Shown here one piece after another: positions 50,194 to 62,540 of a stretch of DNA of 64,000 nt. The notes under the pieces were generated by a model. It was not told where the DNA came from and did not search any database. It saw nothing but the letters and a program-made list of their open reading frames with translations. This stretch comes from Siphonodentalium dalli (Eukaryota > Mollusca > Scaphopoda > Gadilida > Siphonodentaliidae). The translations under genes and the position numbers were made by a program. How positions within the stretch are numbered: the first letter of the stretch is position 1; each line of letters begins with the position of its first letter. The stretch lies in assembly GCA_032622095.1 (NCBI GenBank), contig CP136068.1:133681989-133745988 (forward strand), given 5' to 3'.

Positions 50194-52500
50194 GTACTGG
50201 TGATAATTTGAGTCCACCGACCATCACCGACATTAGTACTACCATCAGTAGTACTGTCAGTGGTACCAAAAATACTACAACCAGTAGTCCCACCGGGAGT
50301 ACAACTTCTACTACCAGTAGTGCCACCAGCAGTACCGGTACTACCACCACCAGTACCAACAGCAGTACTACCAGCAGGACCAGTGCTACCAACACCAGTA
50401 CCACTAGCAGCACCAGTACTACCACCACCATTACCACCAGCAGTACCACAATCAGCTCCAGTTCTACCACCAGCAGCACCACTAGCAGCATCAGTACTAC
50501 CACCACCAGTACCACAAGCAGCACCACAAGCAGCTCCAGTTCTACCACCACCAGCAGCACCAGCAGCACCAGTACTACCACCACCAGTACCACTAGCAGC
50601 ACCAGTACTACCACCAGCAGTACCACCAGCAGCACCAGTACTACCACCACCAGTACCACCAGCAGCACCAGTACTACCACCACCAGTACCACTAGCAGCA
50701 CCAGTACTACCACCAGCAGCACCACCACCAGTACCACCAGCAGCACCAGTACTACCACCAGCAGTACCACTAGCAGCACCAGTACTACCACCACCAGTAC
50801 CACTAGCAGCACCAGTACTACCACCACCAGTACCACCAGCAGTACCACCAGAAGTACCACCAGCAGCACCACAAGCAGCTCCAGTACTACCACCACCAGT
50901 ACCATTAGCAGCACCAGTACTACTACCAGCAGTACCACCAGCAGCACCAGTACTACCACCAACAGTACCACCACCAGCACCTCTAGCAGCAGTACCACAA
51001 GCAGCACCAGTACTACCACCAGCAGTACCACCAGCAGTACCACCAGCAGCACCAGTACTACCAACAACAGTACCACTAGCAGCAGTACCACCAGCAGCAC
51101 AAGTTCTACCACAATCAGTACCACCAGCAGCACCAGTACTACCACCACCAGTACCACCAGCAGCACCAGTACTACCACCACCAGTACCACCAGCAGCACC
51201 ACCATCAGCACCAGTACTACCACCACCAGTACCACCAGCAGCAGTACCACCAGCAGTACCACCAGCAGCACCAGTATAACAACCAGCACTACCACCAGCA
51301 GCACCAGTACTACCACCACCAGTACCACTAGCAGCACCAGTACTACCACCACCAGTACCACTAGCAGCACCAGTACTACCACCACCAGTACCACTAGCAG
51401 CACCAGTACTACCACCACCAGTACCACTAGCAGCACCAGTACTACCACCAGCAGTACCACCAGCAGCACCACAAGCAGCACCAGTACTACCAGTAGCACC
51501 ACTAGCAGCAGTACCACCAGCAGTACCACCAGCAGCATCAGTATAACAACCAGCACTACCACCAGCAGCACCAGTACTACCACCACCAGTACCACTAGCA
51601 GCACCAGTACTACCACCACCAGTACCACTAGCAGCACCAGTACTACCACCACCAGTACCACTAGCAGCACCAGTACTACCACCAGCAGTACCACCAGCAG
51701 TACCACCAGCAGCACCAGTACTACCACCACCAGTACCACTAGCAGCAGTACCACCAGCAGTACCACCAGCAGTACCACCAGCAGCACCAGTACTACCACC
51801 AGCAGCACCACTAGCAGCAGTACCACCAGCAGCACCACAAGCAGCTCCAGTACTACCAGCAGCAGTACCACCAGCAGCACCAGTACTACCAGCAGCACCA
51901 CTAGCAGCAGTACCACCAGCAGCATCACAAGCAGCACCAGTACTACCAGTAGCACCACTAGCAGCAGTACCACCAGCAGCACCACAAGCAGCACCAGTAC
52001 CACCAGCAGCACCACAAGCAGCACCAGTAATACCACCAGCAGCACCACAAGCAGCACCAGTACTAACACCAGCATCACCACAAGCAGCACCAGTACTACC
52101 ACCAGCAGTACCACCAGCAGTACCACCATCAGCACCAGTATTACCACCATCAGTACCACCAGCAGCACCAGTACTACCACCACCAGTACCACTAGCAGCA
52201 CCAGTACTACCACCACCAGTACCACCAGCAGCACCACCAGCAGTACCACCAGCAGCACCAGTACTACCACCAGTACCACCAGCAGCAGTACCACCAGCAG
52301 TACCACCAGCAGCACCAGTACAACAACCATCACTACCACCAGCAGCACCACCATTATTACCACCAGTAGTACCACAAGCAGTACCACCAGCAGTACCAGT
52401 ACTACCACCACCAGCACCAGTTCTACCACCAGCAGCACCAGTTCTACCACCACCAGCACCAGTTCTACCACCAGCAGCACCACCAGCAGTACCACCAGCG
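50194..52500 (+). CDS. Gene B exon 2: giant Ser/Thr-repeat mucin-like exon (769 aa)
   Basis: A 2,307-bp exon coding almost only Thr and Ser, using ACC, ACT, AGC and AGT. Much of it is a 33-bp / 11-residue unit (TTSSTSTTTTS and close variants) mixed with 12-bp TTSS units. It predicts a very long, O-glycosylated, rod-like stalk. The acceptor is gcaatgtag|gt, the donor accagcg|gtatga; both are phase 1, and the length is a multiple of three, matching gene A's layout. It is 4.7 times as long as gene A's version. All six frames are nearly free of stops because of the repeat, so the Val/Leu-rich minus-strand frame (50177-52495) and the Pro/Ala-rich plus frame (50260-51279) are artefacts. This frame is chosen for its splice phase, flanks and match to gene A. 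Confidence 0.75.
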
Positions 52501-53283
52501 GTATGATTGTATTTATTTGTATTGAGAAACTTTCAAATCAAAGTGCATAAGGGAAACGTGATGTTTGCAAACCTTTTACCTTTCCCGACATGATAACATC
52601 TACAAGCATGTCTGCCACTATGCCATTAGTTTTCTTAAAGGTTCACAAACTGTGACAATACATGTGTCTATATAGAATATTTCCTGCCAAACTTACGTGT
52701 GTATTGAAATGTGCACCATTATACTTCACATCCTGTGTTTGTCGGGAGAGGATTATACGTGTCTTTGGTTCGAGACGTTTTCTTTCCCTAGTTGTCTGGC
52801 GTGTTGTCGATACGAGATAGATCATCTTAACATGTTTCGGTAATTGATATCTTGTTTCAAACCATTCGCCGTTTGTTTGTTGTTTTTTTTTAAATATTAA
52901 TATTCAGACCTCAGAGGAAATTCAATAAATGGTACATATTGGGTACATATTTTAAGTCTTAATGTATACACGTAATTGAATATGGATGTGCTAAATAACT
53001 GTATATAGTTTTAGGTCGGTTTTAGCATGTCGTTAGTTCCGCACATATGATGGTGGCTGTTATTGCTTTGATATATGTGCCCAAACATCTATAGGCTCCC
53101 GATGCGAACACCATTGCATCTCCAACTGCCAAGATGTACCGAAACTCTGAGAGCCCCACCTCTGCCCCGGTCGGAGCAATCCGAGCCGTCCGATCACTCC
53201 CAGCGGCCAGCGCCGATTGTTACTTGCTACTTACTACTGACTACTAAGATGTTACGCTCAACACGCAATTTTGTGTCTTGCAG

Positions 53284-53484
53284 CAGCTACATGTGACGAA
53301 CCATACGCTGATTTTACGTTGAAAGGGACTGTTCACTGTCTGAAATATAATAACACTGGTGGTGTAAGTCGAGATGGAGCCATGGCGGCGTGCCAAGCTG
53401 ATTCCGCCCATTTGGTGACAATCACGGGTAGGGGGATGCTGGACCAACTACATGTTGAACTAGGCAACATGGGGTATGGTGGAG
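53284..53484 (+). CDS. Gene B exon 3: N-terminal half of C-type-lectin-like domain
   Basis: Homologue of gene A exon 3: ATCDEPYADF, VHCLKY, then MAACQADSAHLVTITGRGML and DQLHVELGNMGYGG. The Cys and AHL..IT positions are kept, but overall identity to the gene A exon is only about half by eye, far lower than for the PAN exon. I place the acceptor at ttgcag|ca, so that the phase-1 frame matches gene A; tcttgcagcag offers a second AG three bases away. The donor is ggag|gttagt. Without a recognisable partner exon for the rest of the domain, gene B may be broken here or may continue outside the window. A LINE fragment begins about 0.9 kb downstream. Confidence 0.75.
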
Positions 53485-54285
53485 GTTAGTAACATGCACA
53501 GTGATCTCAGATCGAATGTTCAGATAACCCATAAAACGTGGTTGTTGTTTACCTTTTTAATACGGAAAGGTTCAGCATGTCTCAAATTTGGAAATGTCAT
53601 GCCCGAAACAAACAGTTACCCAGATAATAAATTCGGTGGGGCTTATTCTGACAATTTCATTCCAAAATGCGCAGTGTGTTATATCGTTGGAAGAGTTGAA
53701 TTATTTTCAGTAACAATTGTGAGTTAAAACCCTTTCTTCGTTGAATGCATGCTCACAATCAGCTATAATATAATATATTTGAATGGTCTATCATTCATCT
53801 GGATGAAGAATGTTAAGGAGACATAAAACCCAGAATCCTGTTATATTTATATTGCATTTTGCAAAACTAGGACGTAACGATGGCAAGTTCTATTACAAAT
53901 GGTGTCCACGATTGGTGTCCACGAGTGAGTGAAATGACACATTTAGCATTCATTCTTGCTCAACTAATATTTGTTCTTTGAAATCGGTGGCATGTCGTGC
54001 GAAGTATTTCCAAATAAAGAAATAAATGGACGTCGGTTTGTTGCTTATGCCACTCAGTATACATACTTATATACACAAGCCAGTTAGTCGATTACGTATG
54101 CGAGAAAATATGGCTTTCAAAACGTTGGTCGAAGTTTTGAGTCTGCGACTGCCTTTGAGAAATGAATAAAGGTTATATTAAATCTAACACGGCACTTAAG
54201 CCTACTTGGGCACTCTCTAGGACTATTTGTATCAAAATGCGACCGCGAATAACATAATTAAGCAATTCGGGTATATTTTTAGTTT

Positions 54286-54345
54286 GTCAGTTGCTTACCG
54301 GGTGGGAGGTTTTCTACTTGTACTTGCCATATTACATGTATGTAC
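54286..54345 (+). mobile_element. Fragment of the same SINE family body
   Basis: tttgtcagttgcttaccggg followed by a G-rich stretch and gttttctac resembles the body of the SINE at 24668-24964. Too short and diverged to place its ends. Confidence 0.35.
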
Positions 54346-54359
54346 ATAGAGCTATACCG

Positions 54360-54949
54360 GTTCGGCACATCTTAAAAGCTTGGAGTCACTGTGCATAGCA
54401 AAGTCAAAGTTCCAAGCGTCATGTCCAACAACGACGATACCTTTCCCGCCATATCAATGGAGGACTAAACATTTTAATAATTCATTCTTCCCGCGATCAA
54501 CTAAGGACTGGAACGAACTCCCCAAAGAAGTAAGAACTAGTTGCTCACTAAACGTTTTCAAAACAAAATTAGCATCAACAAATATAGTACTGAAACCCCC
54601 TGATCATTTCAATATAGGAAAACGACGACTGAACATAATCCACTGTAAGCTCCGTAACTTATGTAGCGACCTAAATGCTGACAAATTCTGCAACTTTATT
54701 AGTGACAATCCAAGTTGCCGATGTGGTCATCCAGTTGAAGATGCAAGTCATTATTTCTTTAATTGCGGGCTGTACACACGTCATAGAATTACTCTAGCAA
54801 ATAATTTAACAGGTTTAGGTATGTTAAATATCACTGTCGGAAAGCTACTTATTGGTGACATATCACTAAATGACAATTTAAATAGAAAGTTATTCAATTT
54901 TGTTCAAACTTACATAACTTCAACCTGCCGTTTTGACATCAGCGACTAG
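54360..54949 (+). pseudogene. 5'-truncated LINE: C-terminal end of a reverse-transcriptase ORF
   Basis: One open frame ending at TAG 54947-54949. Diagnostic pieces: SFFPRSTKDWNELPKEV, which follows the RT/maturase region in many metazoan jockey/CR1-like non-LTR elements; KLRNLCSDLNADKF; then a zinc-knuckle-like CRCGHPVEDASHYFFNC with Cys/His spacing typical of the C-terminus. Only the last ~190 residues remain and the catalytic RT core is absent, as expected from 5' truncation during target-primed reverse transcription. The surviving frame has no stop, so the insertion is fairly young. It sits in the region where gene B's remaining CTLD exons would be expected. Confidence 0.75.
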
Positions 54950-55235
54950 GCTGCATTACCGCTAAAGATCATAAAGTAGCACAGACTATAGCAGGACCAC
55001 CCCCCCCCGGAAGCACAGTGATGGACCCGACGCCATCGTGTATATGCATCTGTTGTATCATAATTCCATATATATTTTATACTAATTCTTATACAAGTGG
55101 ATCGTACCTTATATTATACTTATGTAAATATCATGTTCTTTGTATTATTGTCGGGAGCGAGGCCAAGATAAGTTTTGTAACTTGTGCCTCAATCCCTTGC
55201 ATTTAATTATGGATGCAAATAAATATGTTTACATC
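54950..55235 (+). mobile_element. Probable 3' UTR of the LINE fragment
   Basis: Non-coding stretch directly after the LINE stop codon. It has a short C-run near 55000 and ends in an A/T-rich segment near gcaaataaatatg. The exact 3' end and the target-site duplication could not be fixed by eye. Confidence 0.4.
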
Positions 55236-58200
55236 AACGACGATACCAGCGATGCGGTATATCAGCTAAACTGTCTACATGTGATCCTATATCTTTCGAT
55301 TTTAGGATACTCTGCATGATACTGGAGTGTCGTGTCACCCCATGTGCCCTAGTGGTTATCAAGAAGTGATTGCTCGTAAGACGAGGAACCCCAATATGGA
55401 CATTTATCCCATGCAGGAGATACATCCTACATCCACTGATTTTCTCTGCCTGACACACATTTAACTTACCGAACTATCATGTGAATCAGATGAAGTTCTG
55501 AGTTATTTTCTTGGGCTACTATTAAAAATATATTTTGTTTACAGTCACATTATCCATGTCTTTTTATACGAGTGAATAGGTAGGATTACTTCTGGAAGGC
55601 TGTGTATTCAGAAAATATATAGATTGGCGTATTGGAATGGGCCTTTATCATGAAGACTGATACATATTAGACTTTTGGTTTCCCAATGTAAGTTTTAGCT
55701 CATACTGACATCAAAATGAAAATTACGTCAATTGCAATTATTTGTATACATACTATACACATGTTTATACCAGGAATCGTATCACAACCTTCTAGATAAG
55801 TCCAAAGATAATGTAGGGCGAATGTCTGATAATATACCATATTTTGATTATGGCCGTGCATGATTTCAGCATTATAATTCCAACCCACCCGCATATCTAA
55901 CGCCAGATGTGCTACAGTTAAATCAAATGCATCAGCAATGACATACAGCAACAACTTCTGAAGAAACCAGAATCTGATCTATGGATCACTCATCCACAAC
56001 AACTGCGAATGTGCTGAGCGAAATTAGTAACTAGACATGATAGCCAGAAAGTTGAGTTTTTACTGAACAGCGGGCAATGGTGCATGCATATGTGGCTGTA
56101 CCATCGGGACGGTATGTGGACGAGACATTATTCGCCATAATTTTTTCCGTCAGTGTTGCCTATAGGATAAGAAAAATATTGCATATAGCCCGATTGATAT
56201 ATTAATGGTATGGGTTTTAAGTTTTGAACACCAATAACAAATGCAACAGCAGCAGGACTCCTGGTATGTTTATGACACGTTCAAATGTAACACACCGTAG
56301 AACAGTACAAACAAAGTTTACTTCTCCACCAAGTGGGAACCAACATCTTAAATTTCTGAAGGTTATCGCATTCGTATATCACAGATAAAATGGTCCTTCT
56401 TAGCGAACACAAGGGGGATTCTCATTCTGGGCATGACTATTCTTATGTTTATCACTGATTAGCTAATCTTTTGCAAGATACTTCTGAGCTAACATAACTT
56501 CTTTTGTACGACGAGCGCTATCTTTTCTGAATTTCATCTCATGTGCGTTGTTGGACGCTGGTCAATGAAAGCGGCGATGGTGATTTAGGGTTTGGAAGAA
56601 TTCACTAGTCTCTGGTTTCATCACGGCCGTCCTCTGTTGTCGAAGCTATTTGTTCCACTTCGACAACAATGTTACACTCTATATATATCAGATTAATGGA
56701 GGTAGTGACTGAGAATGATAATCATCGCGTCAGATGTGCTTGCTTCAGTGAGTGTGAACAATTTCTCATTTGTTATCGAAATAGTTATTTATTGATCGGA
56801 ATGGCACAATGAGATGTATGTACCTCAACTTTCATCTTGCTTAAAATCGGTCCCGATGTTCGCCCAGTCATATCGGATTGCGAACTCCAGCCAACCTCGT
56901 CTAGCCCAGACTGCGATGATGGTATCCACAACTTATCCACATAATATGTACCATCATATTTGGTAGCACGCGGAATAATATTCATTGAGTAAGAATCACA
57001 GGTGACTGGCAAACCTGCATTCAACGTATTACTGTTAGTCGGTTCTTTGTCTTAAACAATTTGCAAATACCTCGCTCAAATTGCCACCAATTCAAGGAAC
57101 ACGGATTACTTGATCACGAATGATCACGGAGAAAAAATACCTACATTTGATCAAAACAATTGTCGCCAGGAGGTGCATTGTGTAATATGTTCACTTTAAT
57201 GTCGAGTTTGTAAATCGGGATCTATATCTTAAACCATAGTTCATCGATATATCAACGGCCGTTGTGCTAGTTAAGCCATTTAAGCAAGTATTCGCGCGGT
57301 CTTACATATTTCACACGTTCCACTATACTGGCAGCCATCTTGGGGTTAGTGGGCCATTTTTTAACCCAAGACGGAACGTAATTGCCGTATACAACAATTA
57401 ACACCACCCTTTCTACATTCTTTTCATTGTTGCCCTCCGGAAGAGAAAATGACAAAATGCATTAGATTATTTTTTGGGGGAAAAATCTAAACTTCTGCCT
57501 GTAGATCTAAACTTATATAAACAATGCTCTAGCATTCTTCCATCGGCCGTTGTACACCATTTGTACATTTGCACCATTTGGGAAGTAATCGTGCATTCTG
57601 TGTGCCTTATACCACAGCCTGGCACCTCTTAGCTTTTGGGGAGGGTTGATTGATCTGCCTTTGATAAAAAATATAATGCGGCCATCAGCGCTAAGTGATA
57701 TACGAAATCGTAGCTAAATGACACTTAGTTTTGGAGTGAATCGTCATATTCGTAACATGCATGGCGCCATGACTGTCATTCCGAGATTCAATGGTTACTT
57801 TGGTTAACACCCCACTTTCCGGTATAATAAATGGAGACGATTATCTCTTCTCGATAGATGTGAATATACTCTGTCAAATATGTCGGCTTTATCTTTAAAA
57901 ATGACCGATTATTTCATCGGGTGTCTCAATAAAACCACGCGGTGAGAAAAAAGTCCGTGCATTTGATGCAAATCTAATATACGGATTCCGAAAGTTAAGT
58001 GTTTATGCTAACCAAGAATGTAGGTCTAATAAATTCCTTCTCGATGCGATACATAGGTCCAATACTTCCTTCCAGATGACGTAGACAAAATGTGGAAGCT
58101 CGCACGAGCCATGTCCATTTAATACCGAACTATATACATGGGAAGCAATTTCCAACTATCGAATTTGTTTGACGTTCACATTGAAACAACAAAATATATA

Positions 58201-60487
58201 CTGTTACTAAGATGGTAAATAATACAGTCCACAATCAGCAACCATCGGATCTCACAACATCGTAAAAGCTGTTGTCATCAGGCATACATGTACCACATCA
58301 AACATACCAGTTTAGTTCTCCATCAAATCATAAATATTCCGCGATAACTAAATTAATGCAATAGCCAAATAAGTATGATAACAACACTCAGATAATATAG
58401 GATAATTGTTTGCGACCATGTAGGGGTGGGTGTAAAAAACTGGTAGGAAAAATGTTTGGGATTTTGGGCTGGTACCCAAAATGGTCATAGATAAAAAATG
58501 CACATACGTGTCTGGAATTTTTTTCCGACCGCCCCCTGTATATAGTTCTCAAATCTTTTCACATTGTCTAAGTTATAGCACGTTACTTAATCATGGATTC
58601 AAGGTGCAATTTGGTTAATCTGATAAGGCATTGATTGTGGCTATTTATCAAGTGTAAAGTTTTCGGCTTTATTATATATATTCGATAATTTTCATCATTA
58701 TAATACACACATAACATTACAATGGAACAGCCACTTGGTTTCAGTACTCAATGGCAGTTTAGTATATATGTAGCTACAGTCGAGAACCACATGTATGAGT
58801 CATTATATATGCAGTCAATTCGACAGGATCTGAATTCGAGAAGCTCGATGTATATTTCCCATAATCTAGACGTTTGAACGGTTGTGTTCATACTGACTGC
58901 GTCAACAAATAATTGTACATATCTCATATAGTTGGAATTTTGGTTTTTGTGAAATACAAGTATGTTAAATTCCCAAAAGGACGCAATAGTATTATCAGCA
59001 CTCAACCGACAGTTAAACGCAGTGACAGTGGACAATGGGTTCAGATGCCACTATCCGCATATCCAACGGGCATATGGAGAGTACCGATCACATGGTATGC
59101 ATTTTCTGATAACATTCTGATCACATGGGAGAGTTTGGACGAGGCCATGTTTTAAGCCATATAATTTGTACATTATTTCTGCAATTACGCTATACCAAGA
59201 ATGAAATGTTCATATACCAAGTCCAGCAAACGGCCTAATGCCAACAAAATGGAAGTGAAATTGGACGGAATTGTCCAATAATTTATAATTATTCAAGAGT
59301 TATAAATTTTGGTCTGGTTCATTGGTGGTGTAGATGTGCAATATAAGTTGAACGTCACACACACACATACAAGTCCACATATTCATATAGCTAGTGGTAT
59401 TTGTAAACTTTGTCATAAATGTATGTTATTGATATATAATGTACGTTTATTTTGACAATTGTTGTTTGTCAACATAGATATATTTACCAAAGTACCAATG
59501 CATTCAGTGGCCAAAATTATAGAAACAATGACCAAGACAAATATATAGAGGATCTCTAACGAGTCGCAATTCGAAATGTATTAACCAAGTGCACTAAAGT
59601 ATACAACACATATATACAATTACGACGAATTTGAGATCCATTTTATCACATTTTAGCAAGGAAAAACGATATCGGAACGACTGGAGTTAATTAATGATTT
59701 CCTTATCACAACCAAAGAGGAAGTAAAGACACATTCAAGAACAAATATAGTTGCATTTTAAATGTGTCATTTCATATTGTCAAAATTATTCAACCACCCT
59801 TATCACCTATGTTTATCTCATAGTCAACAATAAATAACTCAGCAGGAATCGAATAACATAATTATATTATAATGATATAATAATGTCCCGGCATTGACAT
59901 TCATCATTGCTCTAAGCTCTTCCGTCACTGCGCGTGTCGATAATACACGTGAATCTCACTAAAATCTGAGGCCGGTGTGTGCCTGTGGTTGGCCCTAACG
60001 TGGTGCCCGTTGTTATTGTTTTGTCGCGTAATCATGTTCGAGTGGTGTTTTTAAATTAGTAATGTAATTAGCGGTTTCTTTTTCTGTCGCATCAGATTCT
60101 ATGTTTGGACTATGTCTGAAATATATGAACTTTTTATACTAGAAATTGCGCGACATGTTGGTTTAAAGGTTTAATGTTTTTTTTAGAGATGGAACTAATC
60201 CATTGGAAAGTTTCGATGAAGACGATTTCCTACTACATATTTATATACTACTAACACTGGCGGCTTTCGTCCCATGGCTTTGTTCGAAAAAGCAATTGCA
60301 ACAGGTTCCGAGACACTTGTGCTGCATTTGTTTAATTATATTTTTAGTTATTTTTGTTTTTTATTTTTTAATATGAATTTAATGTTTTTTAAATTTAATA
60401 TATTTTGTTTCTGAATTGTTTTTTTATTTTTAAATTTGTTTTATTTTAAATTGTTTTAATTAAATTTTTTGTTTCTGGCGGAAAAAG
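55236..60487. other. No gene recognised downstream of gene B
   Basis: Searched for the missing CTLD exons without success. Frames at 56785-57024 (minus) and 58913-59155 (plus) have fairly complex sequence but no recognised motif. 60150-60480 is T-rich. Confidence 0.45.
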
Positions 60488-60817
60488 TACCCGTAGAAAT
60501 CCCCCTACCTATGAACGACAGACAACGCTCGAGCGATAACATTGCATTGAATTGAAAACAAACGCTTCCCGTCGTGAAATGTCTCTGCATAATATTTCGC
60601 GCGACAGGCTACAGACTCCCGTCATACAGATAAGTAGATAGCGAAACGAAATTTACCCGTAGAAATCCCCCCTTCCTAGGAACGACAGACAACGCTCGAG
60701 CGATAACATTGCATTGAATTGAAAACAAACGCTTCCCGTCGTGAAATGTCTCTGCATAATATTTCGAGCGACAGGCTACAGACTCTCGTCATACAGATAA
60801 GTAGATAGCGAAAACGA
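60488..60817. repeat. Two-copy tandem duplication, period 166 bp
   Basis: acccgtagaaatcccccc through cagataagtagatagcgaaa occurs twice (starts 60489 and 60655) with very few differences, so it is recent. Confidence 0.8.
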
Positions 60818-60889
60818 CGCTCTTTATAGTCATTCACGGCTTGGGGCAACACGCATTTTTTAATGAGTTAATTCTGTCTTTTTAATCAA

Positions 60890-61060
60890 GAGGGTATGCC
60901 AACGATGTCGTTGTTGTTGGCATTCAGGACTTGGTGGTCACCTGAAAATTCTTGCCCGAAGATTCTCACATTGCCGTAAAGAGAAAATTAGCATTAGTAA
61001 TTTGAACTAATTATTTTCTCGCCAACAATGTCGTTGTTGTTGGTTTTCACGGCTTGGGAG
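60890..61060. repeat. Repeated gccaac..gttgttgttgg motif
   Basis: gccaacgatgtcgttgttgt at 60898 and gccaacaatgtcgttgttgt at 61021 are both followed by ttggc/ttggt and a tca(c/g)ggacttgg-like block; ttcacggcttggg also occurs at 60834. Short degenerate repeat, function unknown. Confidence 0.45.
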
Positions 61061-61540
61061 TGACACCCCACCTTTACGAGATGGTCAAAGGAGAAGGCAG
61101 TGGAAGTCCCGTCAGATTCAGGGACGTATCGCACTGCCTCGTAAATTTACTAAATTTTAGCAGCCATATAGCTGCGTCAGTTAGCACGAATCGAGGGGTG
61201 TAAGTTTAGAGCTTGTTTATATGAATGTATTGAAAATAGACTAAGATTTTCAGCCGTAACAAGAAATGTATATATGAGAAAATGTAAATTCTATATTTTG
61301 CGAGGTATTAGCAAGGTTTGGCTCAACGGGTTTAGCAGTTTGAAGTGAATATGGATATAAACATATACATATGCCGATTGCGGTGATTTGGGATTGGAGA
61401 AACGGTGCTCTGAGCTTCTCCAAAACGCGACCACGGCCGTGTCGGTGGAATTTTACACTTACATACGAAATTTGAGCTCAATCTGTACACGCGTATTGTA
61501 TTCCATGCAGTACCCACATACACACACACATATATATATA

Positions 61541-62010
61541 CTAGCCGATGAGCCCGACGTTGTCCGGGCTATTCAAAAACCAAATTTCAAGTGGTCTGCG
61601 CATGCGCTAAGCTGGCGTCGCACGGGCTCGGCGACCCGATAAAATTCGTATCCGGGGCAAGATACATTCACACACCAAATTTCAAGTCGATAGCTCAACC
61701 CGTTTCCGAGATCTCGTCTGCGCATGCGCGAAGCTGGCGTCGCACGGGCTCGGCAACCCGATAAAATTCGTATCCGGGGCAAGTTACATTCACATAGCAA
61801 ACTTCAAGTCGATAGCTCCACCCGTTTCCGAGATCTCGTATGCGCATGCGCGAAGCGGGCGCCGCACGGGCTCGCCAATACGACAACGTCCACCGCCTGG
61901 ACAAACTACATACACTTACCAAGTTTCGTCCCGATCGGTCGAGAATCGTAGATTTGTATTAATGACATACATACAAACATACATACACACAGAGGTCTTC
62001 ACTAGGATGA
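61541..62010 (-). mobile_element. Diverged Helitron-like element with three 122-bp repeats
   Basis: Related to the 14.5-17.6 kb array. On the minus strand it ends in a perfect hairpin (AGCCCG ... CGGGCT) followed by catcgg and CTAG, then a (TA)n/(CA)n tract. The 122-bp gcgcatgcgc repeat occurs three times (starts near 61596, 61718 and 61840). The other end is diverged, carries tacata/acac repeats and stops near 62005 without a clear TC terminus. Confidence 0.6.
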
Positions 62011-62029
62011 AATTATCGAAGTTTGATTT

Positions 62030-62540
62030 TCCGACAATTTAGTCGGTAATTTGCATATTTTCCTACTTTTGGTCGAGAGATTTAACTGAAATGGCCATCA
62101 GTTGGAAAGTTTCCTTAGTTGGGATGTCAGGTTGGAATTTTCCAACAATGGGAAAGCTTGAGGCCAATCTAAATACTAAGAATTTGCAATTTTCATGTTC
62201 AGATTTAATTGTTTTCTCCTGGCCCCTCCCCAGTGGCCAGTCGACTCAAAAGCTGATAATTAATTTAATAAAAACAAATAGTGGTGTGAATTTGCCGGCC
62301 GTTTGACGACTAAATGTTATGATTTTTCAATTTTCAGATTAAAAAAATTCTCATACTATGCCCAACCATATTCCCTCACCCAAGTCACAAGAGCATGATC
62401 AATTTAGATTTGTTACCACCCAGGTCTGTGAAGGGGTGTAAACGTCGATTTACGCAAACTTGTGAGTCTGATAGTGTTCAAGGGGGAAATTCCAAGTTGA
62501 AACCACCCCACCCAACGGAAACCATCCAGCACGTCCCTGA
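62030..62540 (+). repeat. Dispersed repeat copy, related to 38870-39560
   Basis: Second copy of the family described at 38870-39560, here starting near ggtaatttgcatattttcc and ending at cacgtccctgatgcc. No coding frame. Confidence 0.45.

Noticed and set aside
50260-51279. 339-codon plus-strand frame rich in Pro and Ala
   Set aside because: Second shadow frame of the same repeat, without flanking domain support.
50177-52495. 772-codon minus-strand frame made of Val and Leu
   Set aside because: It is the complement of the Thr/Ser repeat; repeats of this kind lack stops in all frames. The plus frame has matching splice phases and a paralogue.
56785-57024. Minus-strand frame with complex sequence (KLWIPSSQSGLDEVGW)
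   Set aside because: It looks less random than most, but no family was recognised and the exon edges are unclear.
58913-59155. Plus-strand frame (SDSGQWVQMPLSAYPTGIW)
   Set aside because: Considered as gene B's missing CTLD exon, but it lacks the cysteines and the expected phase.
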